This document shows, one piece after another, positions 41,637-50,360 of a stretch of 64,000 bases of DNA; within the stretch, counting starts at the first letter, position 1; every line of letters begins with the position of its first letter. A program made the translations under genes and the position numbers. Source of the DNA: Petropleomorpha daqingensis (lineage in GTDB: Bacteria > Actinomycetota > Actinomycetes > Mycobacteriales > Geodermatophilaceae); NCBI RefSeq assembly GCF_013408985.1, contig NZ_JACBZT010000001.1, positions 248,001 through 312,000 of the forward strand. Direction: 5' to 3'. Under the pieces are notes generated by a model. That model worked only from the letters and a program-made list of their open reading frames with translations, searched no databases and was not told the DNA's origin.

Positions 41637-43115
41637 CTAGAACGGCGGCGGGTCGTCGGCGGCTGGTCGCGTGCCCGGTGGCCAGGTGGTGCGCGATACG
41701 CCGGCCGGTGAGGTCACGGTGAACACCCCGTCGTCGGTCATCACGAACACCCAGCCCCGTGCGTGGGTCTTGAGGCGGTGATGCCGGCGGCACAGGCAGC
41801 ACAAGTTCTCGCAGGCGGTCTGCCCACCGCAGGCGTGCGCGATGACGTGATCCAGATCGGCCCACACCACCTGGTTGGTGCAGCCGGGCCACCGGCAGGT
41901 CCGGTCCCGGGTGCGCACGAACCGGTACTGCGCCGCCGAGGGCCGGTAGCGGTCCACCGGGTCCGGCCGGTCGAGCACCGGGCACTCGCACGGCGCGCCG
42001 GGGTGCTCGGGGCAGCCCCGCCGGACCAGCGCCTCGAGCTCCCCGCGAGTCACCACGGCCCGCAGCCTCCCCGAGACCGGGTCGACCAGGCTGACGTCCA
42101 GGGAGCCGCCGGCCGGGGCCCGCAGCCCGCCGGGGCACACCGCGTCGAGCTGCTCGAGGATCTCGGCCAGCAGTCCGGCGGTGATCGGCCGCCCGTCCAC
42201 CTCGGCCACGGCCTTGGCGTCCGGGCGCAGCGCGTGGATCGGCGCGGTGATGGTCAGCTGCGCGGTCACCGGCCGTCGGGAGGCATCCCACGGCCGCAGG
42301 ATCAGGTCCGCCAGCACCTCCGCCCTCAGCACGCCGATCGGCCGGGGGTCCCCGTCGGCCTTCAGCATCCGGGCGTAGCGGTCCACCGCGTCCCGGCAGG
42401 CGGTCGCCGAGGCGATCGGCAGCACCGCCTTCAGCTCCGCCATGCCGTCCCGACCCGCCTCGACGGTCACGTTCGCGGTGCTCTCGGCCTTCGTGCGGCG
42501 TTCCTCGGACAGGTCGACGCCGTGGGCGAGCAGGCGGGCGCGGATGAGCTCGCGCAGCGTGCGGACCTTCACCTCCATCGCCCGGGGTAGCACCTCAGCC
42601 TCCACCAGGTGCACGACCGCGTCCGGCACGTCCCTCGCGGGCCAGCCCAGCTCCGCGGCGATCGCCCGGGCCCGCGGCCAGTCCAGCAGCCCGTCGGCCA
42701 GCCGCCCTCGGGTCGCCGGCAGCCGGGTGAGCAGCACGTTCGACGTCTCGGCCAGATCGGTCGCCGCCGTCCGCGAGCAGCGCAGCACGTGGCCCAGCTC
42801 GTCGGGGAAGAACTCCGAGGTCTCCGGCAGCTGCACCTCCCCCGGCCCCCACCGCTGCCCCAGCGGCGACCCGGGCTCCGGCGGCCGGTGCCCGGCCAGC
42901 GCTACGACCAGCTCGGTCTTGTAGCCCGCCAGCATCGACTCGAACGCCTGCACCAGCCGCAGCTCGTCGCAGAGCTCCACGTCCGTCTTGCCGGCCACCG
43001 GCAGGTAGTCGCTGATCCGCCGGCCCAGGTCAGCCGGGTCGAACGCGGGCTCGGAGGCGGCGCGCAACTGCACCGCGAAGGCGAGGCCCATCACCGCCGG
43101 CTCCGGTTCGATCAT
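41637..43115 (-). CDS. DUF222/HNH endonuclease (13E12 repeat family, 492 aa)
   Basis: N-terminal DUF222 region (ADGLLDWPRARAIAAEL, then TANVTVEAGRDGMAEL) and a C-terminal HNH module with CRWPGCTNQVVWADLDHVIAH, GG and NLCCLCRRHHRLKTH. Two CxxC-like pairs around it should bind zinc. This is the multi-copy actinobacterial 13E12 family, whose activity is unproven but nuclease-like. The ATG at 43115 is 7 bases after a consensus -10 TACAAT. No intein, attachment site or direct repeats are seen next to it. Confidence 0.9.
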   Translation of the reverse strand: MIEPEPAVMGLAFAVQLRAASEPAFDPADLGRRISDYLPVAGKTDVELCDELRLVQAFESMLAGYKTELVVALAGHRPPEPGSPLGQRWGPGEVQLPETSEFFPDELGHVLRCSRTAATDLAETSNVLLTRLPATRGRLADGLLDWPRARAIAAELGWPARDVPDAVVHLVEAEVLPRAMEVKVRTLRELIRARLLAHGVDLSEERRTKAESTANVTVEAGRDGMAELKAVLPIASATACRDAVDRYARMLKADGDPRPIGVLRAEVLADLILRPWDASRRPVTAQLTITAPIHALRPDAKAVAEVDGRPITAGLLAEILEQLDAVCPGGLRAPAGGSLDVSLVDPVSGRLRAVVTRGELEALVRRGCPEHPGAPCECPVLDRPDPVDRYRPSAAQYRFVRTRDRTCRWPGCTNQVVWADLDHVIAHACGGQTACENLCCLCRRHHRLKTHARGWVFVMTDDGVFTVTSPAGVSRTTWPPGTRPAADDPPPF

Positions 43116-43122
43116 GTGTTCG

Positions 43123-43128
43123 ATTGTA
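43123..43128 (-). promoter_or_regulatory. -10 hexamer TACAAT of the DUF222/HNH gene
   Basis: TACAAT on the minus strand ends 7 bases before the ATG at 43115, the best match to a consensus -10 in the window. No ribosome site lies between, so a leaderless mRNA is expected. Confidence 0.6.
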
Positions 43129-43154
43129 GTCGAGCGGCCGACGAAAAGACCAGC

Positions 43155-44939
43155 TCAGGACCGGGTTGTGGAAACCGGTTCCTCGGCAGGTGTCCGGCTC
43201 AGCTTGCGCCAGATCCAGCTCTCCGGCACCCGTCGTCCCGACACGACGTACTCCAGTGCCGAGTCGACGAACAGCACCGTCGACAGCGCCCGGCGGGCGC
43301 TCGGCCGGCCGGCCAGCAGGACCTCGTCACCGGCGGAGAGGACGAAGTCGTCGTCCGGAGCGAGGAAGGCCTCGCCGTTCCGGAGCACCAGCAGCGCCAC
43401 CGCGTGCAGCGGGTCCTCGCGGGTCTCCGGATCCCGCAGGAGATCGCCCAGACGCGCCTCCCCCGACCCCAGCCAGCGGCTCAGCGCCGGCGCCTCCTCC
43501 GGGGTGAGCCGCACCTTCCACAGCGCCTGCAACCGGTGGCCGCACAGGTCGAGGAGGCGGTCCACGATGCCGGCCGCCCAGTCGTCGTCCTGGCCCTGCA
43601 ACTCGCGCAGGAAGCGCCACAGCAACGGGGTGGCGACCTGCGCGTAGACCTCGTGCGCGATGACCTCGGTGGGCACCAGGAGCGCGTCGATGTCCATGGC
43701 CGCGAACAGCGGCGCGCTGGCCGGCCGGTTCTGCCGCGCGGCCACGAACAGCGAGCCGTTGACCCGTCGGGCGGCGGCGACCAGCGACAGGTTCGTCGTG
43801 TCGTTGTCGGTGCCCGCGACGAACCCGACCGCGTCGGCCAGCCGGGTCCGCGCCAGCACCTCCGGCTCGACGCCGTCCCCGACGACCAGGTCCGGTTCCT
43901 CCGACGCACCAGGGTGCGGTTCGACGACGGTGACCTCGAGGCCCTCCGCGCGCAGGTCGGCGGTGATCTCCCGGCCCAGCCGGCCGTACCCGCAGACCAC
44001 CCAACGGCCCTGCCGCGGAGGCCGTGTGCGCTCGGGAAGTGCCGCGCCCGGCCCGCTCTCCAGCCAGCTCATCAGCTGGTAGGCGGCCGGCGAGCGCAAC
44101 GCCAGCCGCAGGTGGTCGCCGAACCGGTCGAAGGGGTTGATGACCCCGGGCGACCCGAACGCCGCCATCCGTTCGGCCATCGCCCGCGAGGTGGCGCGGG
44201 CGATCACCTGCACGTCCGGCTGCAGCAGGTTCGCCGTCATGACGACGGAGAGGTTGACCTCTTCGTCGTCGGTGAGCGCCACCACCGCTTCGCAGCGCGG
44301 GTGCCCCAGGCCCGCGATGGCCAGCCGACCGGGTTCGCGGGCGTCGGCCGCCAGCCCCGGGACGTCGGCGTGGAAGGCGTCGAGGTCGACGGCGTCGACC
44401 CGATCCGGGTCCACGTCCAGGACGACGAAGCGCCGGCCCAGCGCGTCCAGCGCGTGCCCGAGCACCTCCCCCGCACGGCCGTACCCGGCGATCAGCACGA
44501 ACGGCTCCGCCAGCCGGTCCACCGTGCGGCGGAAACGCTGCAAGGCCCGCGCCGAGCGGAACGAGCGGTCCTGCAGCAGCGCCAGCAGCGAGCCGATGGC
44601 GTAGGCCCACCCGATCACCGTGAGGTAGATCGAGATGGTCACCCACATCCGCTGGTTGTAGGTGAACGGGTACGGGATCTCGCCGAAGCCGATCGTCGTC
44701 GCCGTGTAGCTCATGACGTAGAACGCGTCGAAGAACCCCATGCGGAACGGCCGCCCCTGGCCGTCCACGCCCGGGATGAGCGTCAGCCCGAGCACGCTCA
44801 CCGCGAAGATGGTGATGAGCACGATCAGCGGCGCACGCATCCGCCGCAGGACCAGGAAGACGGTCTCGGACGCCTGCGCCTCCGAGGCGGCGGCCGCGTT
44901 CACCGACTCCCGGCGCGCGCGGCGCTGCTGCCGAGTCAC
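43155..44939 (-). CDS. Potassium channel with two RCK/TrkA-N domains (594 aa)
   Basis: Residues ~35-55 and ~97-121 are the two membrane helices of a channel subunit. Between them is the selectivity filter TATTIGFGE (79-87), with GFG in place of the classical GYG. Two RCK-type NAD-binding domains follow: VLIAGYGRAGEVLG near 150 and WVVCGYGRLGREI near 310. A TrkA-C-like domain is near the end. The GTG at 44939 lies 4 bases after the stop of the DUF6394 gene with no ribosome site, so coupling is likely. Probably a ligand-gated K+ channel controlled by nucleotides. Confidence 0.88.
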   Translation of the reverse strand: MTRQQRRARRESVNAAAASEAQASETVFLVLRRMRAPLIVLITIFAVSVLGLTLIPGVDGQGRPFRMGFFDAFYVMSYTATTIGFGEIPYPFTYNQRMWVTISIYLTVIGWAYAIGSLLALLQDRSFRSARALQRFRRTVDRLAEPFVLIAGYGRAGEVLGHALDALGRRFVVLDVDPDRVDAVDLDAFHADVPGLAADAREPGRLAIAGLGHPRCEAVVALTDDEEVNLSVVMTANLLQPDVQVIARATSRAMAERMAAFGSPGVINPFDRFGDHLRLALRSPAAYQLMSWLESGPGAALPERTRPPRQGRWVVCGYGRLGREITADLRAEGLEVTVVEPHPGASEEPDLVVGDGVEPEVLARTRLADAVGFVAGTDNDTTNLSLVAAARRVNGSLFVAARQNRPASAPLFAAMDIDALLVPTEVIAHEVYAQVATPLLWRFLRELQGQDDDWAAGIVDRLLDLCGHRLQALWKVRLTPEEAPALSRWLGSGEARLGDLLRDPETREDPLHAVALLVLRNGEAFLAPDDDFVLSAGDEVLLAGRPSARRALSTVLFVDSALEYVVSGRRVPESWIWRKLSRTPAEEPVSTTRS

Positions 44940-44943
44940 GGCG

Positions 44944-45330
44944 TCAGCCGCGGTGGAAGGAGACGGTCTCCACCACGAGCAGCACGACGGAGACGACGTT
45001 GGCCAGCAGCGCCCCGGCGGACAGCGACACGACGCTCGCCGTCCAGGAGGCGGTGAGCCCGGCGGAGGAGACGTAGATCGCGTAGCCGTAGAACAGGGAC
45101 GCGGCGATCAGCTGCAGGTCGGCGACCAGGCTGGTGGCCAGGTGCACCGCGCCGATCTGCGTGCGGTCGCCGAACTTCAGCACCGTCGCGATCAGGTTGA
45201 CCACGACGGCGGCGAACAGCTCGTACGGGTTGTGCAGGTCGGGGTTGTCGATGTCCCCGATGAAGAACCCGAAGTTCAGCGTCGCCGCGAGGACGACGAA
45301 GAACCCGAAGACGACCTTCTCGAGATTCAT
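44944..45330 (-). CDS. DUF6394 membrane protein paired with K+ channel (128 aa)
   Basis: About four hydrophobic segments. The highly conserved-looking segments are MNLEKVVFGFFVVLAATLNF, then FFIGDIDNPDLHNPYELFAA, and KFGDRTQIGAVHLATSLVAD, which I recognise as DUF6394. Function unknown. The ATG at 45330 follows GGGGAGGG. It is the first gene of a two-gene operon with the K+ channel, so it is likely an accessory subunit of that channel (inferred from coupling). Confidence 0.82.
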   Translation of the reverse strand: MNLEKVVFGFFVVLAATLNFGFFIGDIDNPDLHNPYELFAAVVVNLIATVLKFGDRTQIGAVHLATSLVADLQLIAASLFYGYAIYVSSAGLTASWTASVVSLSAGALLANVVSVVLLVVETVSFHRG

Positions 45331-45345
45331 CGCGCCCTCCCCTCG

Positions 45346-45377
45346 CGTCCGCCCGTCGTGATCATGACGGACGGGCG
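45346..45377 (-). terminator. Stem-loop after the SDR gene
   Basis: Arms 45346-45357 and 45366-45377 pair at 10 of 12 positions (one mismatch is a G-U wobble) around an 8-base loop. It begins 14 bases after the SDR stop on the minus strand and should separate this operon from the DUF6394-channel operon. Confidence 0.55.
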
Positions 45378-45390
45378 CAAGGGGCGCCTC

Positions 45391-46140
45391 CTAGGCCCGG
45401 GGCCCACCGGCGACGTAGATGACCTGTCCCGAGACGAACCCGGCGCCCTCGCTGACCAGGAACGACACCGTGTGCGCGATGTCCTCCGGGTAACCGGCGC
45501 GGTTGACCGGGATGCCGGCCGCGCGCTCGGCGACGTACTCCTCCCAGTCACGACCGATCCGGGCGGCGGTCGCCTTGGTCATGTCGCTGACGATGAACCC
45601 GGGCGCGATCGCGTTGGCGGTGACGCCGAACTTCCCCAGCTCGATGGCCAGGGTCTTGGTGAAGCCCTGCAGCCCGGCCTTCGCGGTGGAGTAGTTGGCC
45701 TGCCCGCGGTTGCCCAGCGCCGAGGTCGACGACAGGTTGACGATCCGGCCCCACTGTGCCTCGGTCATGTACTTCTGCGTCGCCCGCGCCATGAGGAACG
45801 ACCCGCGCAGGTGCACGTGCATGACGACGTCCCAGTCGTCGTCGCTCATCTTGAACAGCAGGTTGTCCTTGGTGACGCCGGCGTTGTTGACCAGCACCAC
45901 CGGCGGCCCGAGCTCCGCGGCGATCCGCTCGACGGCCACCTGCACCTGCTCGGAGTCGCCGACGTCGGCGCCGACGGCGAGCGCCCGCCCGCCGGCGGCC
46001 TCGATCGCCGACACGGTGTCGCGGGCGTCGTCCTCCTTGAGGTCGACGACGGCGACGGCGAACCCGTCGGCCGCGAGCCGCAGCGCCGTCGCCGCCCCGA
46101 TCCCCCTAGCCGCCCCCGTGACGATCGCGACGCGGCTCAT
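45391..46140 (-). CDS. FabG-type 3-oxoacyl reductase (SDR)
   Basis: 249 residues. Cofactor motif TGAARGIG (residues 8-15), VLVNNAGVTKDNLLFKM (a phrase typical of FabG enzymes), active-site SSTSALGNRGQANYSTAKAG with the Tyr and Lys, and an ending VSGQVIYVAGG. It reduces or oxidises hydroxyacyl-CoA/ACP substrates. The start overlaps the thiolase stop (ATGA), so it follows thiolase in one operon, consistent with a beta-oxidation or acetoacetyl-CoA role. Confidence 0.92.
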   Translation of the reverse strand: MSRVAIVTGAARGIGAATALRLAADGFAVAVVDLKEDDARDTVSAIEAAGGRALAVGADVGDSEQVQVAVERIAAELGPPVVLVNNAGVTKDNLLFKMSDDDWDVVMHVHLRGSFLMARATQKYMTEAQWGRIVNLSSTSALGNRGQANYSTAKAGLQGFTKTLAIELGKFGVTANAIAPGFIVSDMTKATAARIGRDWEEYVAERAAGIPVNRAGYPEDIAHTVSFLVSEGAGFVSGQVIYVAGGPRA

Positions 46141-47354
46141 GCCGAGACCCGCTCGAAGATCGCGGCCAGGCCCTGCCCGCCCCCGATGCACATCGTCTCC
46201 AGGCCGTAGCGGGCCTGCCGCCGGTCCATCTCGCGGGTCAGCGTGGCCAGGATCCGCCCGCCGGTCGCGCCGACCGGGTGGCCGAGCGAGATGCCCGAGC
46301 CGTTGACGTTGGTGCGCTCGAAGTCGGCCTCGGTGAAGCCCCACTCCCGCGTCACCGCGAGCACCTGCGAGGCGAAGGCCTCGTTGAGCTCGATGAGGTC
46401 CATGTCCGACAGCTTCAGGCCGGCCAGCTCCAGCGCCTTGGCGGTCGCCGGCACCGGGCCGATGCCCATCGTCTTGGGCGGTACGCCGCCCACGCCCCAG
46501 GAGACCAGCCGGGCCAGCGGGCGCAGGCCCAGCTCGGCGGCCTTCTCCGGCGAGGTGACCACGCAGATGGCCGCGCCGTCGTTCTGCCCGCTGGCGTTGC
46601 CGGCGGTCACCGTCGCGTCGGGGTCCTGCTTGCCCATGATCGGGCGCAGCTTGGCCAGCGTCTCGACGCTCGAGTCGGGGCGGATGTGCTCGTCGCGGTC
46701 GACCACGGTGTCGCCCTTGCGGCCGCTGATCGTCACCGGCACCAGCTCGTCGGCGAACCGGCCCTCCTCGGTGGCCGCGGCCGCCCGCTGGTGGGAGCGC
46801 ACGGCGTACTCGTCCTGCTCCTCGCGGGAGATCTTGTAGTCCCGCCGGAGGTTCTCGGCGGTCTCGATCATGCCGCCGGGCACCGGGTGGTTCACCCCAC
46901 CCGCGGTCACCCGGCCGCGGGCCAGGCCGTCGTTGAGCAGCACGCCCGGGCCGGCCTTGACGCCCCAGCGCATCGCCACGGAGTAGAACGGCGCGTTGCT
47001 CATCGACTCGGCGCCACCGGCCAGGACGACGTCGGAGACGCCGTTCTGCACCTGCATCGCGGCGTACAGCACCGCCTGCAGGCCCGAGCCGCAGCGGCGG
47101 TCGATCTGCAGCCCGGTCGCGGTCACCGGCAGCCCGGCGTCCAGCGCGGCGACCCGGCCCAGCGCCGGCGCCTCCATGGTCGGGTAGCAGTGCCCGAGGA
47201 CGACGTCGTCGACCGACTCCGGCGGCAGCCCGGTGCGCTCCATGAGCGCCCTGATGACCGTGGACGCGAGGTCCTGCACGGGCACGTCCTTGAGCGTTCC
47301 CCCGAAGCCCCCGACCGGGGTGCGCAGGGGCTCGCAGATGACCGCATCGCGCAC
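46137..47354 (-). CDS. Thiolase (acetyl-CoA C-acyltransferase, 405 aa)
   Basis: The acyl-accepting Cys88 is in DRRCGSGLQAV; the second catalytic motif is NVNGSGISLGHPVGATG and the third CIGGGQGLAAIF. ELNEAFASQVLA is also diagnostic. It cleaves 3-oxoacyl-CoA or condenses acetyl-CoA. The GTG at 47354 follows AAGGAGG at 6 bases. It is the first gene of a two-gene operon with a FabG-type SDR. The acyl-CoA synthetase gene is divergent from it across 114 bases. Confidence 0.93.
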   Translation of the reverse strand: MRDAVICEPLRTPVGGFGGTLKDVPVQDLASTVIRALMERTGLPPESVDDVVLGHCYPTMEAPALGRVAALDAGLPVTATGLQIDRRCGSGLQAVLYAAMQVQNGVSDVVLAGGAESMSNAPFYSVAMRWGVKAGPGVLLNDGLARGRVTAGGVNHPVPGGMIETAENLRRDYKISREEQDEYAVRSHQRAAAATEEGRFADELVPVTISGRKGDTVVDRDEHIRPDSSVETLAKLRPIMGKQDPDATVTAGNASGQNDGAAICVVTSPEKAAELGLRPLARLVSWGVGGVPPKTMGIGPVPATAKALELAGLKLSDMDLIELNEAFASQVLAVTREWGFTEADFERTNVNGSGISLGHPVGATGGRILATLTREMDRRQARYGLETMCIGGGQGLAAIFERVSA

Positions 47355-47468
47355 GACGCGCCTCCTTCGTTCCGTCCTCCGACCAGCAGGTCGAGTCTGC
47401 ACTCTTCTTCTCGCACCCGCCCCACCCACCCATGGACCGACCCGGCCCGGGTCTGCGAGGGTGGCTGC

Positions 47469-49016
47469 GTGCCCTACCCCGGTGCGATCGCCGCGACCAC
47501 GCCCGACAAGCCCGCCGTGATCATGGCCGGTTCCGGCGAGACGCTCACCTACGCGCAGCTCGAGGAGCGCTCGGCCCGGCTGGCCGATCACCTCCGGACG
47601 CTCGGGCTGCGCACCGGTGACGTCGTCGCGCTGCTCACCGACAACCGGCCGCAGGCCTGCGAGGTCTACTGGGCCTGCCAGCGCGCGGGCCTCTACGTCA
47701 CCGCGGTCAACTGGCACCTCACGGCCGGCGAGGCGGCCTACATCGTCGGCGACTGCGGCGCGCGGGTGCTCATCGCCTCGGCCGCGCTGTCGGACCTGGC
47801 CGAGCAGGTCCGCGCCGCGACGCCGTCGCTCACCGACACCCTCGCCTTCGCCGGCGCGATCGAGGGCTTCGGCGACTACGAGGCAGCGCTGGCCGCGGCG
47901 GACCCGACGCCGCCGGCCGAGCAGCCGCGCGGTGCCGACATGCTCTACAGCTCCGGCACCACCGGGAGGCCGAAGGGCATCAAACCCCAGCTGCCCGGCC
48001 GCGACGTCAGCGAGCCCGGTGACACCTACGTCGCCGTCTTCCAGCCGATGTACGGGTTCGGCGCCGACACCGTCTACCTCTCCCCCGCGCCGATCTACCA
48101 CGCGGCGCCGCTGCGGTTCGTCGGCGTCATCCACTCGGTCGGCGGCACCGTCGTGATGATGGAGTCCTTCGACGCCGAGGGCGCGCTGGCCGCGATCGAG
48201 AGGTTCCGCGTCACGCACAGCCAGTGGGTGCCGACCATGTTCGTGCGGATGCTCAAGCTGCCCGCCGACGTCCGCGGCCGCTACGACGTCTCCAGCCTGC
48301 GGGTGGCGATCCACGCCGCGGCGCCGTGCCCGGTCGAGGTCAAGCAGGCGATGATCGACTGGTGGGGCCCGGTGCTCTACGAGTACTACAGCGCCACCGA
48401 GGGCATCGGGATCACCTTCATCGACAGCCGCCAGTGGCTGGCCAAGCCCGGATCGGTCGGCAAGGACGGCGTCCTGGGCATCGCGCACGTGGTCGGCGAC
48501 GACGGCCGCGACCTGCCACCCGGCGAGACCGGCGTCATCTACTTCGAGCGCGAGGAGATGTCCTTCTCCTACCTCAACGACCCCGGCAAGACGGCGGCCG
48601 CCCAGCACCCCGACCACCCGAACTGGGCGACGGTCGGCGACATGGGCTACCTCGACGAGGACCACTTCCTGTACCTGACCGACCGCCAGTCGCACATGAT
48701 CATCTCCGGCGGCGTGAACATCTACCCGCGGGAGATCGAGGACGTGCTCACGCTGCACCCCGCGGTCTACGACGTCGCGGTGATCGGCGTGCCGGACGAG
48801 GAGATGGGCGAGCGGGTCCAGGCCGTGGTCCAGCTCGCGGACGGCGTCGCGTGGACGCCGCAGCTCGAGCAGGAACTGCTGGAGCTGTGCCGGTCACGGC
48901 TGGCCCGTTTCAAGTGCCCGCGCGGCATCGACGTCGTCGACCAGCTGCCACGGACCCCTACGGGCAAGCTGCTCAAGCACGTGCTCCGGCGGCGGTACGC
49001 GGGCCAGCCGGCCTAG
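47469..49016 (+). CDS. Acyl-CoA synthetase (515 aa)
   Basis: ANL-superfamily ligase with LYSSGTTGRPKGIKPQLPG as P-loop region, YSATEGIGITFI, VGDMGYLDEDHFLYLTDR and the hinge SHMIISGGVNIYPREIED, plus the catalytic lysine TPTGKLLKHV. It activates an unknown acid for the thiolase/SDR operon on the other strand. The GTG at 47469 is 6 bases after GAGGGT, a leaderless-type arrangement. Its 3' end overlaps the convergent STAS gene by 4 bases. Confidence 0.92.
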   Translation: MPYPGAIAATTPDKPAVIMAGSGETLTYAQLEERSARLADHLRTLGLRTGDVVALLTDNRPQACEVYWACQRAGLYVTAVNWHLTAGEAAYIVGDCGARVLIASAALSDLAEQVRAATPSLTDTLAFAGAIEGFGDYEAALAAADPTPPAEQPRGADMLYSSGTTGRPKGIKPQLPGRDVSEPGDTYVAVFQPMYGFGADTVYLSPAPIYHAAPLRFVGVIHSVGGTVVMMESFDAEGALAAIERFRVTHSQWVPTMFVRMLKLPADVRGRYDVSSLRVAIHAAAPCPVEVKQAMIDWWGPVLYEYYSATEGIGITFIDSRQWLAKPGSVGKDGVLGIAHVVGDDGRDLPPGETGVIYFEREEMSFSYLNDPGKTAAAQHPDHPNWATVGDMGYLDEDHFLYLTDRQSHMIISGGVNIYPREIEDVLTLHPAVYDVAVIGVPDEEMGERVQAVVQLADGVAWTPQLEQELLELCRSRLARFKCPRGIDVVDQLPRTPTGKLLKHVLRRRYAGQPA

Positions 49017-49369
49017 ATGCTGGGCGCGACCTGCTCGGCGTGGAACAGGTCCCACAGCCCGGTGATCTGCAGCGGGCGGATGACGGCGCGGTGCGAGGCG
49101 AGCACGCGGAGGCCCACACCTTCGGTGACGGCGCGGCGGTGGATCGCGGCGAGCGTGCAGAGCCCGGCGGAGTCGAGGAACGTCACCCCGTCGAGGTCGA
49201 CGATCAGCTCGCGCACACCGGCGTCGAGCTGGGCTTCGAGTGCAGCGTGCAGCTGCGGCGCGGAGGTCGAGTCGACCTCGCCGGTCGTGGAGACGCGGGC
49301 GGAGGAATCGGTGGAGACGACGGACAGGGTGATGAGGTCGTCGCTGGGGGGATCGAGCGTGGCGGTCAC
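49013..49369 (-). CDS. STAS-domain anti-anti-sigma-like protein (118 aa)
   Basis: SpoIIAA-like fold with VSTTGEVDSTSAPQLHAALE at the N-terminal half and DLDGVTFLDSAGLCTLAAI, where the serine of LDSAG is the expected kinase target. Such proteins relieve an anti-sigma kinase, but no kinase or sigma gene is adjacent, so its partner is elsewhere. The GTG at 49369 is the best start; the longer frame to 50308 is an artefact. Confidence 0.88.
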   Translation of the reverse strand: MTATLDPPSDDLITLSVVSTDSSARVSTTGEVDSTSAPQLHAALEAQLDAGVRELIVDLDGVTFLDSAGLCTLAAIHRRAVTEGVGLRVLASHRAVIRPLQITGLWDLFHAEQVAPSI

Positions 49370-49565
49370 GGGTGGCCTCTCAGGGCTTGCTCCGGACCAA
49401 TGAAAGGAAAAGAGGCGTCCGTTCGACGCCAGTCCGCCCGGCACTGGCAGTTCACGGCTTGCTGGTTGAACCGCGAGATCGACGGTACGGATCATGCTCG
49501 TGCAGCGCAAGGGCCCGCCGTTCTGCCTGGTCAGACCCATGGAAACCGTCGTGGCCATCCGCGCG

Positions 49566-49571
49566 GATACT
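49566..49571 (+). promoter_or_regulatory. -10 hexamer GATACT of a leaderless start
   Basis: GATACT is followed by 6 bases and the GTG at 49578. There is no ribosome site, so transcription and translation probably begin at the same base. Confidence 0.5.
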
Positions 49572-49577
49572 GGATCC

Positions 49578-49868
49578 GTGGCGAAACGGTGGTTGATCGG
49601 CGGCGGCATCTGGGTGGTCCTGACGGCGCTGGTCTTCCTCCTGCTCAACCCGATCCTCGCCGCGTTCATCGCGATCGTCACCGCGACCGCCGTCGTGGTC
49701 CTCGCCCTGGCGGCCAACTGGGAGGACCACTCGACGTTCGAGCAGCGGGAAGCGGCCCGCGCGGTGAAGCGCAAGGAGAAGTGGGACCGCAACAAGGACG
49801 TCCGCGAACGCGACCGGGCCCGCTGGGAGGCCCACCAGGCGCAGCAGGCGCGCAAGGCCGAGCAGTAA
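49578..49868 (+). CDS. Small membrane protein with charged coiled tail (96 aa)
   Basis: Two adjacent hydrophobic helices (LIGGGIWVVLTALVFLLL and LAAFIAIVTATAVVVLALA) are followed by a 40-residue highly charged tail (REAARAVKRKEKWDRNKDVR and so on) likely to form a cytoplasmic coiled coil. Unrecognised. The GTG at 49578 is preferred because of the -10 element; the upstream in-frame start at 49494 would make a chain with no hydrophobic start. Confidence 0.6.
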   Translation: MAKRWLIGGGIWVVLTALVFLLLNPILAAFIAIVTATAVVVLALAANWEDHSTFEQREAARAVKRKEKWDRNKDVRERDRARWEAHQAQQARKAEQ

Positions 49869-49994
49869 TCCCCTCGACAGCCCGCAGGGCACGCCCCTAG
49901 CGTGCCCGGCATGCGGAACTCCTGAGAGCTGCGACGTCCCCCGGTCACCGCTGTTCCCGCGGTGCGCCCCTCGCCCGCTCCCTGGAGGTCCCCC

Positions 49995-50360
49995 TTGTCC
50001 CGCCCTGCGCACTCCCCCGCCGACGACGCGTCCGCCACCGCCCGCGCCGCCCTGCCCGACGACGACGCGGTCCGCTTCGACCGGCTCACCTCGGCGGTCC
50101 TCGCCTCGTCCGCGCTCGGCCCCGCGCTGCGCGCGGTGCTCCCCGGCCCGGCCGGCTTCCGCTGGCTGCACACCGAGGGGCTCGCGCCGACCGCCCGGCC
50201 GGCCGCGCTGACCGCCGACCAGTGGCTGTCGCTGTTCCGGGTCTGGACGACGTCGGGCCGGACGCCGTCGGGCGCTCCCGGCGGACGCGGTCCGGCCGGA
50301 CGCCCCACGAAGGGCCACGGCCACGCGCCCGGCGCCCAGGCCGCACCCCGCTGGTTCTAG
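49995..50360 (+). CDS. Hypothetical protein (121 aa)
   Basis: Unrecognised. The TTG at 49995 is preceded by GGAGGT at 5 bases, which supports it. The middle is soluble and helical (DDDAVRFDRLTSAVLASSAL, then ALTADQWLSLFRVWTTSG) and the C-terminus is low-complexity Gly/Pro/Arg (SGRTPSGAPGGRGPAGRP). It is convergent with the large ATPase gene and shares 4 bases with its stop. Confidence 0.45.
   Translation: MSRPAHSPADDASATARAALPDDDAVRFDRLTSAVLASSALGPALRAVLPGPAGFRWLHTEGLAPTARPAALTADQWLSLFRVWTTSGRTPSGAPGGRGPAGRPTKGHGHAPGAQAAPRWF

Noticed and set aside
41637-43115. DUF222/HNH gene as a mobile intron or intein
   Set aside because: It is a free-standing gene with its own promoter and no flanking repeats or interrupted host gene.
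46137-48758. 873-codon minus-strand frame covering thiolase and the acyl-CoA synthetase region
   Set aside because: Only the part up to 47354 has thiolase motifs and a ribosome site; the rest is an antisense shadow of the plus-strand synthetase.
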